The position numbers and the translations under genes are program-made. From contig NZ_VNHS01000018.1 of NCBI RefSeq assembly GCF_008124765.1, forward strand, positions 1 to 64,000: 64,000 bases of DNA. The letters run 5' to 3'. Positions 26,750 to 37,600 of the stretch are shown here, one piece after another (position 1 is the first letter of the stretch; every line of letters begins with the position of its first letter). The stretch comes from Paenibacillus methanolicus (lineage in GTDB: Bacteria > Bacillota > Bacilli > Paenibacillales > Paenibacillaceae). The notes under the pieces were generated by a model. It was not told the DNA's origin. It was given only the letters and a program-made list of their open reading frames with translations, and ran no database searches.

Positions 26750-28144
26750 TTATTGGATGACCTCCAGCTCTCCGATCTTATATCTGCCGTCCGTCGTTCT
26801 GCCTTCATTCGCGAAATCGATCCCGGGCTGACCCGTGACGGGATCTACGATTGCAGCGGATAGCTCATACGTTCCCGGAGCAAGCCCTCGCGCTATGGGC
26901 AAATGAACGATCGCCTCATTCGTGCCCGGCAGCCACTTTCGGATATCGGCCCCGCTTCGAATGGAGCTCACGACCTTCCCGGATGCATCCGCCAACGTAA
27001 GTTCCAACGGCCACCGGAAGTAGAACGGGGCAATGCCCTTATTCTTCGCCAGCAGGCGGATATGCAGCGTATCCCCGGGCTTTCGTATTTCTTCATAGAC
27101 CGTTTTGTACAGAACGAAACGATAGCCGATCGTCTTCAAGAACCGGTCGATATTCGCCTGCAGCGGTCCGCCCGCTTCTGCTCTGACCGGCGAATTCGGC
27201 CCCATCCACGAAACATGCGTTAATTGGGCTTGATAAAGCGTCTCCTTGATTTGCGCATCGCTGAAGTAATTCAGCACGTTAGCGCTAAATTCCCCGCCGC
27301 TTGGAGCATTCTTCCAAAAGTCGGGCATCGCCGGCTCCTTCTTTTGGGTTAACCAGGAGACGTAGCCATTCTTATACCAATCGTAAAATCCGTCGACCGT
27401 CGCATCTCTTTTGCCGAACGCATCATTATAAAGCCCCATTTTATGGTTGAGCGCGATCTCGTGCGGCCTGCGCATCAGCAGCGGTTTATTCGTAAAATAC
27501 CGAACGTAATGACCTGCGTATTGGTCGGTTACCCGCTGCCCGGGAAAGTCGATCGGATTTTCGCCTTCATCCATCGTATGCCATTCTCCCCAGTGCCCGA
27601 TGCTGCCAAGCTGTACAAAGGCAATTAGAGGATCCGCGTTGTAACGTCGCGCAACTTCGGCAATAAGCCGTTCGTGATAGCGGATTAAAATCGTATTCGC
27701 GTAATCGGGGCTAAACCCTTGACCGTATTCGTCGTCATACCAAACGCCGGCTTCGTCTATTTCCTCGTACAGCCAATCCGGTATATCCATATGGGATACA
27801 TCGGACGGGTAATCCAGCACGATTCTAAGATTGATTTTAACCCCTTGCGCCCGCCATTCCTCAAAATGGAACGTCTGCTCGATTTCTTCGAAGGCGAATC
27901 GTCCCTTTTCAGGTTCCAAGTCTCGCCACGTCAAATTGGCATGAACCAATTGGACAGGTTGAACTACATCCAAAGTCCTGCTATCCCCGACAAAACCCAT
28001 GTAAGGATTGTGCAGCACCTCGCTCGTTTCAACGGGGAAAGAGACGGTTTTCCCATCAGTTCCCGCGTTCATGGGGGTCGCCACAAATAGTATACTTACA
28101 ATACCTAGGAATATCAAAATACCTTTTTCGACATTTTTCGGCAC
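26750..28144 (-). CDS. secreted or membrane-anchored DUF4832 protein
   Basis: 464 residues with a hydrophobic N-terminal helix (ILIFLGIVSILFVATP) that may be an uncleaved anchor or signal peptide. The body shares with the neighbouring riboswitch-controlled protein the motifs NPYMGF (NPLKGF in the other), LDYP, and LGSIGHWGEWHTMD with the invariant GEWH. Further along come THVSWMG and NKGIAPFYFRWP, as in the other protein's NKGNAPFYYPWQ. It lacks the C-terminal binding domain. The start is GTG with GGGAG. It points away from the Pel operon, and its promoter lies in the shared 175-base gap. Confidence 0.83.
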   Translation of the reverse strand: MPKNVEKGILIFLGIVSILFVATPMNAGTDGKTVSFPVETSEVLHNPYMGFVGDSRTLDVVQPVQLVHANLTWRDLEPEKGRFAFEEIEQTFHFEEWRAQGVKINLRIVLDYPSDVSHMDIPDWLYEEIDEAGVWYDDEYGQGFSPDYANTILIRYHERLIAEVARRYNADPLIAFVQLGSIGHWGEWHTMDEGENPIDFPGQRVTDQYAGHYVRYFTNKPLLMRRPHEIALNHKMGLYNDAFGKRDATVDGFYDWYKNGYVSWLTQKKEPAMPDFWKNAPSGGEFSANVLNYFSDAQIKETLYQAQLTHVSWMGPNSPVRAEAGGPLQANIDRFLKTIGYRFVLYKTVYEEIRKPGDTLHIRLLAKNKGIAPFYFRWPLELTLADASGKVVSSIRSGADIRKWLPGTNEAIVHLPIARGLAPGTYELSAAIVDPVTGQPGIDFANEGRTTDGRYKIGELEVIQ

Positions 28145-28207
28145 TTTTCTCCCTGCTTTTCTCCTGGATTTGCCCGAACGTTTCTTTCGTGTCAGTCATG
28201 CAAATCT

Positions 28208-28235
28208 TTGCACGATCATACCAAGGTTCTATAAC
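28208..28235 (+). promoter_or_regulatory. candidate sigma-A promoter of the pel operon
   Basis: TTGCAC (28208-28213), a 16-base spacer and TATAAC (28230-28235) leave a leader of about 80 bases before the first pel gene. No second riboswitch is recognisable in that leader. Confidence 0.45.
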
Positions 28236-28319
28236 CATTTGTTAGCAAGCAACCGATAACATTACTTTAGCATCCTTTAATTATGCCCCTAAAACATAGA
28301 TTGGAGCTGTTCCTACCTC

Positions 28320-30512
28320 ATGAAAGTATTAATAACGGGCGGATACGGATTTATTGGATCGTTTGTTGCCGAGCGGTTTCACAAAGAAGGCTACGACGTT
28401 TATATTATCGACAACCTATCGACAGGAAGCAAGAACAATGTCGAATTTAAACACAAATCTTATCTCCTCGCCGTAGAAGACCGAAAATGCGAGGAAATTT
28501 TTCGCAGCAACGGCTTCGATATCGTCGTCCACCTGGCGGCCCAAGTGGATGTGGTCACTTCGATGGAAAACCCGAGGCTGGACACCAAGTCCAACATACT
28601 CGGCTTATCGAATATGCTTAACCTTTCTGCCAAATACGGCGTCAAAAAGTTTATTTTCGCTTCCTCCGCCGCCGTGTACGGCTTGAACGATTCGCTGCCT
28701 ATTCCCGAACATGCGGCCTTGAATCCGATTTCCCCATACGGGATGAACAAAATGCTCGGCGAAACTTATTGCGCCAAATGGAAGGAAATTTACGGTCTCG
28801 ATACGTTATGCTTCCGCTTCTCCAACGTCTACGGACCTCGTCAAGGCCGCGGGGGCGAAGGCGGCGTCGTTTCGATTTTCATGGAGCACGCGATAACCGG
28901 CAAATCGTTGACCGTCTTCGGCGATGGCGGGCAAACCCGCGATTTCATTTATGTCGAGGATGTGGCCGATGCCATCTATCGCTCCTCTTATTCCATGCTC
29001 GGCGGCGTATACAACCTTTCGACGAATCAAGAAAGCAGCGTTAATCGCCTGATCGAGACGCTGCGCGACTTGCACGGCGACATTCAAGTGCTGCGCAAAG
29101 AGTCCCGCCCTGGCGATATCTACCGCTCCACGCTAGATAACAGCGCCATCGCGCGATCCCTGGACTGGTCGCCTAAATACGATATCGGCGAAGGTCTTGC
29201 GCGCACCTATGCCTGGTTCGCCCAAGCAGCGACCGAGGAACAAGCCAGCCAACGTTCCGCCGATGCCAAGAGCGCTTCGCCTCGCATGGAAAAGTTTGCG
29301 CTTGTTAAATCCTACCTGGAGAACATATTGGCTTTCTCCGTGCTCGTATGGGCAACCGTCACGCTGGAAGACACATCCTTTTATACGATCGATCTAAAGC
29401 TCATGTACATCATTATCATTGGCATCCTCTACGGCAGCCGTCAATCCGTAATCGCCGTCATGTTGTCCGTCGGGCTTTACGTCTATCAACAATTGGACAA
29501 TGGCCGGGATATGATCGCCTTGCTTTATGATACGAACTTCTTCTTCCAGACCGCGCTTTACTTGTTTATCGGACTGATTGTGGGCTATTCCGTGGAACGC
29601 CGCAATAACCAGTTGAAAGGTAAGGAGCACCAGCTTGAGATTCTCGAGGAGAAACATGCCTTTCTGAGCGAGGTGTACGATGAAACCCGCACGGTGAAAG
29701 AAGAACTGCAGCAGCAAATTCTCAACAACGGCGACAGCTTCGGCAAGCTCTATTCGATTACGAAAGAGCTCGAGAGCCTGGAACCGGAACATATTTTCAA
29801 TTCTACCGTGTCGGTCGTGGAAGAAATCATGAAGACCAAGAGCGTCACCATTCATACGGTGAACAAATCGGGCACCTTCCTCCGGTTGGCTGCTCATTCG
29901 AATCGCATACCCGGCCTGAAAAAATCGTTGCAAGTTCGCGACTACGCCTATTTGTCGGAGTTATTGCGCCGAAAGCAAATTTTCGTCAACCGGGAACTGC
30001 AAAGCGACCTCCCGCTGATCGCCGCGCCCGTCGTGATCCAAGGGGAGGTTATCGCCGTCATCGCGCTGCATCATTTGGACTTCGAGCGCTTCTCGCTTTA
30101 TTACGAAAACTTGTTTAAAACCATTACCGAGCTCGTCTCTTCCGCCCTCTTCCGCGCGCATGCCTATATTGAAGCCAACGGCAGCATGCGCTATGTAGAG
30201 GGGACCGCCAAGCGGGTACTGCGGCCGGAAACATTCGCCGATATACGGACGAGCAAAAAGCTGGCCGCCCAAAAGAACGGCGTCGACTATGTCCTGCTCG
30301 CGGCTGGCGAATTTCTCGATACGAGTCCTCAAGATATTCAAACCATCAGCGAATCGCTGCGGGAATCGGACTACTTGGGCGTTGACGAACAAGGCCAATT
30401 GCTCATCCTGCTGAGCAACTCCAGCAAAGAGGAAGCGGCGATCGTGATGAACCGTCTGCAGCCAAAGCAGATCCGTCTGCGTCTCGTGCAGGAGGATTTA
30501 CTCTATGCTTGA
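28320..30512 (+). CDS. pelD: PelX-like NDP-sugar epimerase fused to c-di-GMP receptor PelD
   Basis: 730 residues in one frame. Residues 1-305 are an extended-SDR epimerase: GGYGFIG (7-13) for NAD, Ser 115/116, and Y140-x-x-x-K144, like PelX-type UDP-N-acetylhexosamine 4-epimerases. Residues about 330-430 hold four membrane helices, about 430-470 a coiled coil and about 480-610 a GAF domain. The rest is a degenerate GGDEF domain that lacks GGDEF but keeps RESD (681-684), the RxxD inhibitory site that binds c-di-GMP in PelD. The fusion thus joins precursor supply to the c-di-GMP switch of Pel synthesis. The ATG is preceded by GGAG at long spacing. PelE follows with an 8-base overlap. Confidence 0.88.
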   Translation: MKVLITGGYGFIGSFVAERFHKEGYDVYIIDNLSTGSKNNVEFKHKSYLLAVEDRKCEEIFRSNGFDIVVHLAAQVDVVTSMENPRLDTKSNILGLSNMLNLSAKYGVKKFIFASSAAVYGLNDSLPIPEHAALNPISPYGMNKMLGETYCAKWKEIYGLDTLCFRFSNVYGPRQGRGGEGGVVSIFMEHAITGKSLTVFGDGGQTRDFIYVEDVADAIYRSSYSMLGGVYNLSTNQESSVNRLIETLRDLHGDIQVLRKESRPGDIYRSTLDNSAIARSLDWSPKYDIGEGLARTYAWFAQAATEEQASQRSADAKSASPRMEKFALVKSYLENILAFSVLVWATVTLEDTSFYTIDLKLMYIIIIGILYGSRQSVIAVMLSVGLYVYQQLDNGRDMIALLYDTNFFFQTALYLFIGLIVGYSVERRNNQLKGKEHQLEILEEKHAFLSEVYDETRTVKEELQQQILNNGDSFGKLYSITKELESLEPEHIFNSTVSVVEEIMKTKSVTIHTVNKSGTFLRLAAHSNRIPGLKKSLQVRDYAYLSELLRRKQIFVNRELQSDLPLIAAPVVIQGEVIAVIALHHLDFERFSLYYENLFKTITELVSSALFRAHAYIEANGSMRYVEGTAKRVLRPETFADIRTSKKLAAQKNGVDYVLLAAGEFLDTSPQDIQTISESLRESDYLGVDEQGQLLILLSNSSKEEAAIVMNRLQPKQIRLRLVQEDLLYA

Positions 30513-31422
30513 TTGGTTATTCCTGTTCTACGTAATCAGCGTAGGCGTTTGGTTCGGTCTCCGTTACAAGCGCGAGAAATCCGAATTCGCCGTTCGCTTT
30601 GCGTTTGCCGTCGCCTTCCCTCTTGCAGGACTGATGCTCCCGATCTTCTGGCGAAAACGGTGGCATGAACGCAATCGGCAGCACGTCGAGCAGCGTATCG
30701 CCGAAATCGACGAAGCGACCTCTAACGAGGGGCGTTTCCCCGCGCCGACCGTCATCCGGAAGCTTGAAGTCGAGAACGAAGTGAACATCGTTCCATTCGA
30801 GGAGGCCTTGATTCTCAATGAAGTCGGAACGAGGCGCCGGGCCATGATCGATTTGCTCAAGAAGGATACGATGGAATATCTCGACGTATTGCGGCTCGCC
30901 GTTAGCAACGAGGACACCGAAACGTCGCATTACGCGGTAAGCGCCGTCGTGGAAATCAAGCGTAAGCTAAACCTGGCCATGCAGGACCTGGCGGTTAAAT
31001 ACGAAGAAAACAAATCGGACCTTCATCTTCTTCGCGCTTATGCCGACATTCTTCGTATGTACATGCGCAGCGGTTTCCTTGACCATCGGACGATGCTGAA
31101 ACTTCAAACCACGTATATCGATGTTCTCGAGCATTGGATTGTCTCGGATCCCAAGGAAGCTCACGCGTTTAAGGAAGCGATCGATACCCAGATCGACATC
31201 GGCCTATTCGAAGCGGCCGAGCGTAATGCCCGGTTATATTTAGAACAGCTGCCGCTGGACGAGGATGCTTATCTGGCGCTTATGAAAGTGCACTTCTCCA
31301 ACCGTCAATACGAACGGCTTCAACAGACGCTCGAACGGCTCAAGCAATCGCCAATCCGGTTATCCAATCACGCGTTGACGTTAGTTAGGTTCTGGTCGGA
31401 AGGAGTTTCGCCGAAATCATGA
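30505..31422 (+). CDS. pelE: PelE-like membrane/TPR protein
   Basis: 305 residues: two N-terminal hydrophobic segments (about 3-17 and 28-45) then a helical, tetratricopeptide-like region (LRAYADILRMYMRSGF, AERNARLYLEQLPLDEDAYLALMKVHFSN, given in key pieces). In Pel systems PelE sits in the membrane with PelD and PelG and stabilises the synthase complex. AGGAGG precedes the ATG, which overlaps the previous gene; the stop overlaps pelA by ATGA. Sequence conservation is weak in this family, so the identification rests on topology and position. Confidence 0.82.
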   Translation: MLDWLFLFYVISVGVWFGLRYKREKSEFAVRFAFAVAFPLAGLMLPIFWRKRWHERNRQHVEQRIAEIDEATSNEGRFPAPTVIRKLEVENEVNIVPFEEALILNEVGTRRRAMIDLLKKDTMEYLDVLRLAVSNEDTETSHYAVSAVVEIKRKLNLAMQDLAVKYEENKSDLHLLRAYADILRMYMRSGFLDHRTMLKLQTTYIDVLEHWIVSDPKEAHAFKEAIDTQIDIGLFEAAERNARLYLEQLPLDEDAYLALMKVHFSNRQYERLQQTLERLKQSPIRLSNHALTLVRFWSEGVSPKS

Positions 31423-33260
31423 ACGATTCGCCAATTAAAATAAAAAGCAACATGGTCGTCATCCTTATTCTTATCGTGGCTTTCGCGCTCGTGGTTCAAA
31501 TCACCCGTTCGCAATACGTACTACGGTTTAATTCCAATCAGGAACAGGTAAAGAGCGTTCAGAGCTGGAAACAGGATGCCGAGGCCCCCAATCCGCCGAT
31601 TGCTTCAGCATCTTTGCCGTTCTGCCTAATGTACGACGGAACGGACGAAGCGAGCACGAAGATGATGGATCAAGCCGCTCACGTCCTCTCGTACATGAAA
31701 CGGCCTTCCGCTGCATTCGATATTCGCCAGGCTCCGCTGCAGCCGGAGGGATGCACGGCTATCTTGATTTCCTTCCAGCAGATGAATCTGCTCGGCGATC
31801 CTGATAAGATTGCCGAATATGTCCGGAACGGCGGTTATGTGTTCCAGCTCATCCAGCCGGAAGAAGATGCCGCATTCTACCGACTATACCGCAAAATGGG
31901 CATTCTCAATTCGGGACAGATCAGTCCCAGCAAAGGCGTAAAACTCGAGCAAAACGTGCTGATCGGCGAAAAAGATCTCCTGATCGCGGACGAATTCATC
32001 ATCAACACCGTGATGGACGTCGAGCTTGATCCGAACAGCCGCTTGCTGATGTCCACCGCCGAAGGCGTCCCGTTAATGTGGGATCATGTTTACGGAAAAG
32101 GAAAATTCATGGTGTTTAACGGCACCATGCTGCAGGAGAAAATCAATCGAGGCCTGATTGCCGGCGGAATTTCGTTGCTTCTGCCCGATTTCATCTACCC
32201 GATTTTCGATGCCAAGGTCATGTATATCGACGACTTCCCTGCCCCGATCGGCCAAACGGTCGACGCCGCCATTTATAAGGAATTCCGGCTCGATCGTCCG
32301 GCTTTCTTCAAACAAATCTGGTGGCCCGATATGTTGAAGACGGCCAAACGGCATACTATCAAATACACCGCCGTACTAATCGAGTCCTATAATGACAAGG
32401 TTACCCCGCCATTCGAGGCTCCGAACGACGCCGACGAAGAAGGACTGATTTCCTTTGGCAGGGAAGTGATCAAGAGCGGCGGCGAAATCGGCTTGCATGG
32501 TTATAATCACCAATCTCTCGTCTTGGATCAAGCCGTCTCGGACGAGTTTGGCTATCAAGCTTGGGCGAATACGAACGACATGCAAAATTCCATACAAGAA
32601 GCCATCCAATTTACGAAAAGATCGTTTCCTAGCTATACCATGCTCGGCTATGTGCCGCCTTCCAACGTTCTCAGCAGCGAAGGGCGCCAAACGATTAAAC
32701 AGGCGTGGCCGGAACTAGCCGTTATTTCCTCGCTTTATGCCGAGGACATCACCGGCTTGTCTTATGTACAGGAGTTCGAATTAGCGAAGGACGGCGTCCT
32801 GGAGATGCCGCGCATCACCTCCGGCTACTTCGAACAAGCTTTCGAGCGCTGGGCCGAAGCCAGTACGATGACGACGCTCGGCTTCTATTCCCACTTCATC
32901 CATCCGGACGATCTGCTCAGCCCGGAGCGCAGCAACAATATGAATTGGGAACAACTGCTCGAGGAATATGACCATCTGCTGGCGCGCGTGGAGAAAACTT
33001 ACCCGTGGCTGACGCCCAAAACTTCTACCGAAGCCGCAATCGGCGTGAAGCGGACGCTGCAAGCCCAGGTCGAATGGGAACAGGATTCCGGCAAAATTAC
33101 GGGACGCGTGCACGACTTCGAGAACGAGCTGTCATTCGTATTGCGAAGCGACAAAAAAATCGGCTCGCTATCCGGATGCACGGTCAAGAAAATCGATGCC
33201 GGCACCTATTTAGTCGTGGCTTCCAAGGCAAACTTTACTATTGAATTAAGCGAGGCATAA
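31419..33260 (+). CDS. pelA: PelA deacetylase (membrane-anchored, DUF2194)
   Basis: 613 residues. One N-terminal membrane helix (12-28) anchors an extracellular protein. Residues about 60-250 form a Rossmann-like or glutamine-amidotransferase-like region. Residues about 265-510 form a carbohydrate esterase domain with the metal and catalytic pattern VMYIDDFPAP (Asp 271/272), HGYNH (His 360, His 364) and YSHFIHPDD (His 492, 495). A beta-rich tail follows. It corresponds to the deacetylase half of Pseudomonas PelA, which partly deacetylates Pel; the glycosidase half is absent, as in Gram-positive Pel loci. It is translationally coupled to pelE. Confidence 0.87.
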   Translation: MNDSPIKIKSNMVVILILIVAFALVVQITRSQYVLRFNSNQEQVKSVQSWKQDAEAPNPPIASASLPFCLMYDGTDEASTKMMDQAAHVLSYMKRPSAAFDIRQAPLQPEGCTAILISFQQMNLLGDPDKIAEYVRNGGYVFQLIQPEEDAAFYRLYRKMGILNSGQISPSKGVKLEQNVLIGEKDLLIADEFIINTVMDVELDPNSRLLMSTAEGVPLMWDHVYGKGKFMVFNGTMLQEKINRGLIAGGISLLLPDFIYPIFDAKVMYIDDFPAPIGQTVDAAIYKEFRLDRPAFFKQIWWPDMLKTAKRHTIKYTAVLIESYNDKVTPPFEAPNDADEEGLISFGREVIKSGGEIGLHGYNHQSLVLDQAVSDEFGYQAWANTNDMQNSIQEAIQFTKRSFPSYTMLGYVPPSNVLSSEGRQTIKQAWPELAVISSLYAEDITGLSYVQEFELAKDGVLEMPRITSGYFEQAFERWAEASTMTTLGFYSHFIHPDDLLSPERSNNMNWEQLLEEYDHLLARVEKTYPWLTPKTSTEAAIGVKRTLQAQVEWEQDSGKITGRVHDFENELSFVLRSDKKIGSLSGCTVKKIDAGTYLVVASKANFTIELSEA

Positions 33261-33263
33261 CCG

Positions 33264-34685
33264 ATGCGGATTTGTTTAATTGCGGAAGGCTCCTATCCCT
33301 ATATTACAGGCGGCGTGTCAAGCTGGATTCATTCCCTCATCACCAACATGCCGGAGCACGAGTTTGTAATTATCGCCATTGCGGCCGAAACGAGTCAAAA
33401 AAGCCGGTTTAAATACACGCTCCCCGACAATCTGGTGGAAGTGAAGGAGATTTTTCTCGACAGTTACTTGAATGAATCGGGCGAATGGGGCCATCAGTTC
33501 CGGCTGTCGGACGAGCAGCGTTCAGCCGTCCGCTCGCTGCTGGGCGGCGATGGCCACGTGCAGTGGAGCGGGATCTTCGAGCTGCTCCGGTCGCCGCAAA
33601 TGAAAGCGGCCGCGGATTTTCTGATGAGCCGGGATTACTTCGATATTCTGAGCGAGCTTTGCGCGGAAAAATATGTCCATGTCCCGTTTACCGAAATTTT
33701 CTGGACTGTTCGATCCATGGTGCTGCCGCTTTTTCTCACGATCCGAAGCGATATACCTGAAGCCGATCTGTATCATAGCGTCTCTACCGGCTATGCGGGG
33801 GTCATCGGCGCGTTGGCCAAATTTCTGTATCGCAAACCGTTCTTTCTCACCGAGCACGGCATCTACTCCCGGGAACGGGAAGAAGAAATCATTAAAGCAG
33901 ACTGGGTGAAGGGTTACTTCAAAGATCTATGGATCGATTATTTCTACCGGCTATCGGAAGCGGCGTACGGCATGAGCGACGAAGTCATCACCCTATTCAA
34001 CCGTAACCGCGAAATCGAGATTGAAATCGGGTGCGAGGCCGAAAAGATTCGGCTCATTCCAAACGGCGTCAACGTTACCGACTACGCAAGCGTGGCAGGG
34101 ATGCCCGTCCAAACGGACGGCAAGCTTCGAATCGGAGCCATCGTTCGCATCGTTCCGATCAAAGATATCAAAACGATGATTCAGGCCTTTGCGCTCGTGA
34201 AGCGGGAGCTCCCCGAAGCGGAATTGTACATTATGGGCCCCGCCGAAGAAGATCCGGAGTATTTGCTTGAATGCCGGCAGCTTGTCGAATCCTTGCAGGT
34301 CGACGATATTATTTTCACCGGCGAAGTGAATATCCGCGAATATTTGGCCCGTATGGAAATCATTCTGCTATCCAGCGTGAGCGAAGGCATGCCGCTGGCT
34401 CTTCTGGAAGCGATGGCCGCCGCGAAGCCTTGCGTCGCCACGGACGTAGGCAGCTGTCGCGAGCTGATCTGGGGCCATGACGACGGCATCGGCCAATCCG
34501 GCTTCGTCGTGCCGGTCATGCATTATGATCAAATGGCGGCATCCGTGATCCAACTGGGAAAGAGCCGTTCCCTTCGGGAGCAAATGGGACGCAACGGTCT
34601 AGCGCGAGCGGAGAAACATTACGGCCGCGAGGCTTTTATCGCGAAGTACCGGGCGCTTTATCAAGCCTATGAGGAGGTAACCTAA
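33264..34685 (+). CDS. pelF: PelF glycosyltransferase (GT4)
   Basis: 473 residues, a cytosolic GT-B fold enzyme. It starts MRICLIAEGSYPYITGGVSSW and has FFLTEHGIYSRERE and the donor-binding EX7E region SSVSEGMPLALLEAMA, all typical of PelF, which polymerises N-acetylgalactosamine/glucosamine from UDP sugars. The gene begins 3 bases after pelA, and its TAA overlaps the ATG of pelG (TAATG). Confidence 0.95.
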   Translation: MRICLIAEGSYPYITGGVSSWIHSLITNMPEHEFVIIAIAAETSQKSRFKYTLPDNLVEVKEIFLDSYLNESGEWGHQFRLSDEQRSAVRSLLGGDGHVQWSGIFELLRSPQMKAAADFLMSRDYFDILSELCAEKYVHVPFTEIFWTVRSMVLPLFLTIRSDIPEADLYHSVSTGYAGVIGALAKFLYRKPFFLTEHGIYSREREEEIIKADWVKGYFKDLWIDYFYRLSEAAYGMSDEVITLFNRNREIEIEIGCEAEKIRLIPNGVNVTDYASVAGMPVQTDGKLRIGAIVRIVPIKDIKTMIQAFALVKRELPEAELYIMGPAEEDPEYLLECRQLVESLQVDDIIFTGEVNIREYLARMEIILLSSVSEGMPLALLEAMAAAKPCVATDVGSCRELIWGHDDGIGQSGFVVPVMHYDQMAASVIQLGKSRSLREQMGRNGLARAEKHYGREAFIAKYRALYQAYEEVT

Positions 34686-37600
34686 TGGCCGGCATCGGTT
34701 TTGAGCTCCGAAAACTGTTCCACGGCCGCGGCCTCATCAACCAGACCCAGGCCTATGCGTATTCCTCTCTGACCACGATCGGCCCCATGGTCGTCTGCAT
34801 GGCCATGGTAGTTGCCATGCAGGTCATGATGTCGCGCTGGGACACGCCCTACTTGGAGCGGGAACTTTTTTTGACGACGCTCGTCTATGCGTTTATTTTC
34901 TCGGTGCTCATTACCGGCGGGCTTTCGATGGTGCTGACCCGATTTATTGCGGACATGCTCTTCGAGAAGCGCCATGAGCATTTGCTCTCCTCTTTCTACG
35001 GCGCGTGCGCCATCTGCCTGCCGATCGGCACCGTGACCGCCTGGTTGTTCTTGCGGGATGTGGACGCCGGCTTCGGCTATAAGACTGCGGCCTATTTCTT
35101 GTTCATGGAACTTATTCTGCTGCTGCTGCAAACCGTGCATTTATCGGCGCTCAAGAACTATAAGCGGATTGTCCGCAGTTTCGTCATCGGCACCGCAATT
35201 GCGGCAGCCGGCGCCTGGCTTCTCCTGCGATTTACGCCGTACGGCGGCGCCACAGGATTGCTGGTGATGATGGATATCGGTTTTTTCGTGAGCGTGCTGC
35301 TGGTTAACCGGCATTTCGAACAATACTTTCCGCCGAAGAACAACCAGATCTATTTCAGTTTTCTGTCTTACTTCAGCAAATATCCATCGCTCTTTTTTAT
35401 CGGGACCTTTTTTTACGCGGGCGTTTACGTGCATACCTTCGTGTATTGGCTTGGTCCGGGTCATACCGTCATCGCGGACAAATATTTCATTGCGCCGTTT
35501 TACGATATGCCGGTCTTCTACGCCTATTTATCCGTCGTGCCGACGTTGGTGACATTCGTCGTCTCCGTGGAAACCACGTTCTACGAGAAGTTTCGAAGCT
35601 ACTATGACAAAATTTTGCATGGCGGCACTTGGGCCGAAATTCGAGCCGCCCGCAAGCAAATGCAGCAAACGCTCATGCAAGAAATCGGCTTTATCATGGA
35701 AGTACAGTTGATTTTCACCGTCATTTCCATCGCGCTCGGCATTAAGCTGCTTCCGCTAATCGGCTTTACTATGGAGCAGCTCGATACGTTCAATATGCTG
35801 CTGGTTGGGTACTACCTCTTTATGATGTCCTTCGTCATTATGCTGCTGCTGCTCTATTTCGACGACCGCAAAGGCGTTCTTTATTTAAGCTCGCTCTTCG
35901 TGCTGCTGAACACCGGCCTATCGATCTGGACCATGCTGTCCGGACGGCACGGGCTCGGCATGTTTCTGGCGGCGCTCGTTACTTTGATTCTCACGCTATA
36001 TCGGATGGTGACCTACGTGAATAACATCGATTATTATACCTTCTGCGCGCAGCCGATCGCGGCGAAGCCCCATACGAACGTATTTCGTCGATTGATGGGC
36101 AAGAAGACGGTCCTGCCGCTTTCGCTTGTCCTCGTCCTGCTCCTCTCCGCTTGTTCGAGCAAAACGCCCGTCGATACGGCACCGGAATCGACAACGGAGA
36201 ACGCCGCGGCGAGCACCGCTTCAAGCGGCTTGAACGAAGACAAGAGGCTTTATGAACGGGACGAGGATACGTCGGTGATGGCGTTGTATATTACCGTACT
36301 CCCGGAAGACGACGATGTGCAGAACCCGCTCAGCTGGTATGCGCTCAACCGTATTTCCGGCATCATGGATACGGGCGAGTTGAAGGTCATCGTGCAGGAG
36401 GGATCCGCTGACGGGAGCGGACCAACGCCGGGCCGATTCGGCTATAACGCGGCGGAGGCCAACGGCAAAATTACGCTCCGGGGCAATACGGCCCGTTATG
36501 CATCCCAAAAGTCGTATAAGATCAAGCTAAACGATCAAGCGGGTCTATGGCAGGATCAACGTACGCTCAATTTGAATAAACACATTCTGGATTCCACGCG
36601 GATTCGCAATAAATTGAGCTTTGATATTTTCGAGACGCTGCCCAATATGACAAGCCTTCGAACCCAATTCGTCCATTTATACGTGAAAGACCGGTCGGAA
36701 GCGACCGCGAGTCAAAACGTGGGGTTCGAAGACTACGGTCTGTATACTCAAATCGAACAGCCGAACGAAAAGTTCCTGAAAAATCACTGGCTAGACCCCT
36801 ATGGCCAATTATACAAAGTCAACATGTTCGAGTTTCTGCGTTATCCCGAAGCGCTGAAGTCCCAGTCCGATCCGGACTATGACAAGGCGATATTCGAGAC
36901 GCACCTCCAAATTAACGGGCGGGAGGAACACGACAAGCTTCTTGCCATGCTTGACGACGTGAATGACGTATCGATCCCGATCAACGACGTGATCGAGGAG
37001 CATTTCGACCTAGATAACTACCTGACATGGCTCGCGTCCAACATCTTGATGGACAATATGGACACGGATGCGCAAAACTACTTTCTTTACTCTCCGCTTA
37101 ATTCCAACACGTGGTATTTTTTGCCATGGGACTATGATGGAGGCTGGGAGCAGCAGCGCAAGGAAGGCGCGATCAGCGACTATGCCAATGGTCTCAGCAA
37201 CTATTGGGGCGTTAAGCTGCATAACCGCTTCTTCCGCATACCCGCCAATGTCAAAAAGCTCGAGCAGAAGATGGACGAGCTGTACAAGTCCGTGCTAAGC
37301 GAAAACGCGATCGCCGCGAGAGTGGAAAGCTATCGCGCCGCGACGGAAGGTTATCTCGCCCGTAATCCGGACAAACAGTTCCTGCCGGTTCCGATTTCCC
37401 AGTTGGATCAGGACTACGCGAACTTATCGCGCGTGCCGGAGCGTTCGATTGCACGGTTCAAGGAAGATTTGCAGAAGCCAAAACCGTTCTTCCTAGGCGA
37501 CTTGGAAACCGTCAACGGCAAACCGAGCTTCGTGTGGGACCCATCTTTCGACTTCCAAGGCGATGACATCACGTACGAGTGGACGCTCGCCAAAGATCCG

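Noticed and set aside
28236-28319. A second c-di-GMP riboswitch in the leader of the pel operon
   Set aside because: No GGCAAACC, GACGCAAAGCC or GACAGCC blocks are present.
35900-36240. Frameshift or missed stop between PelG and CotH
   Set aside because: The frame is open throughout, with normal codon use across the junction and no ribosome site at the internal ATG; left as a fusion pending a check.
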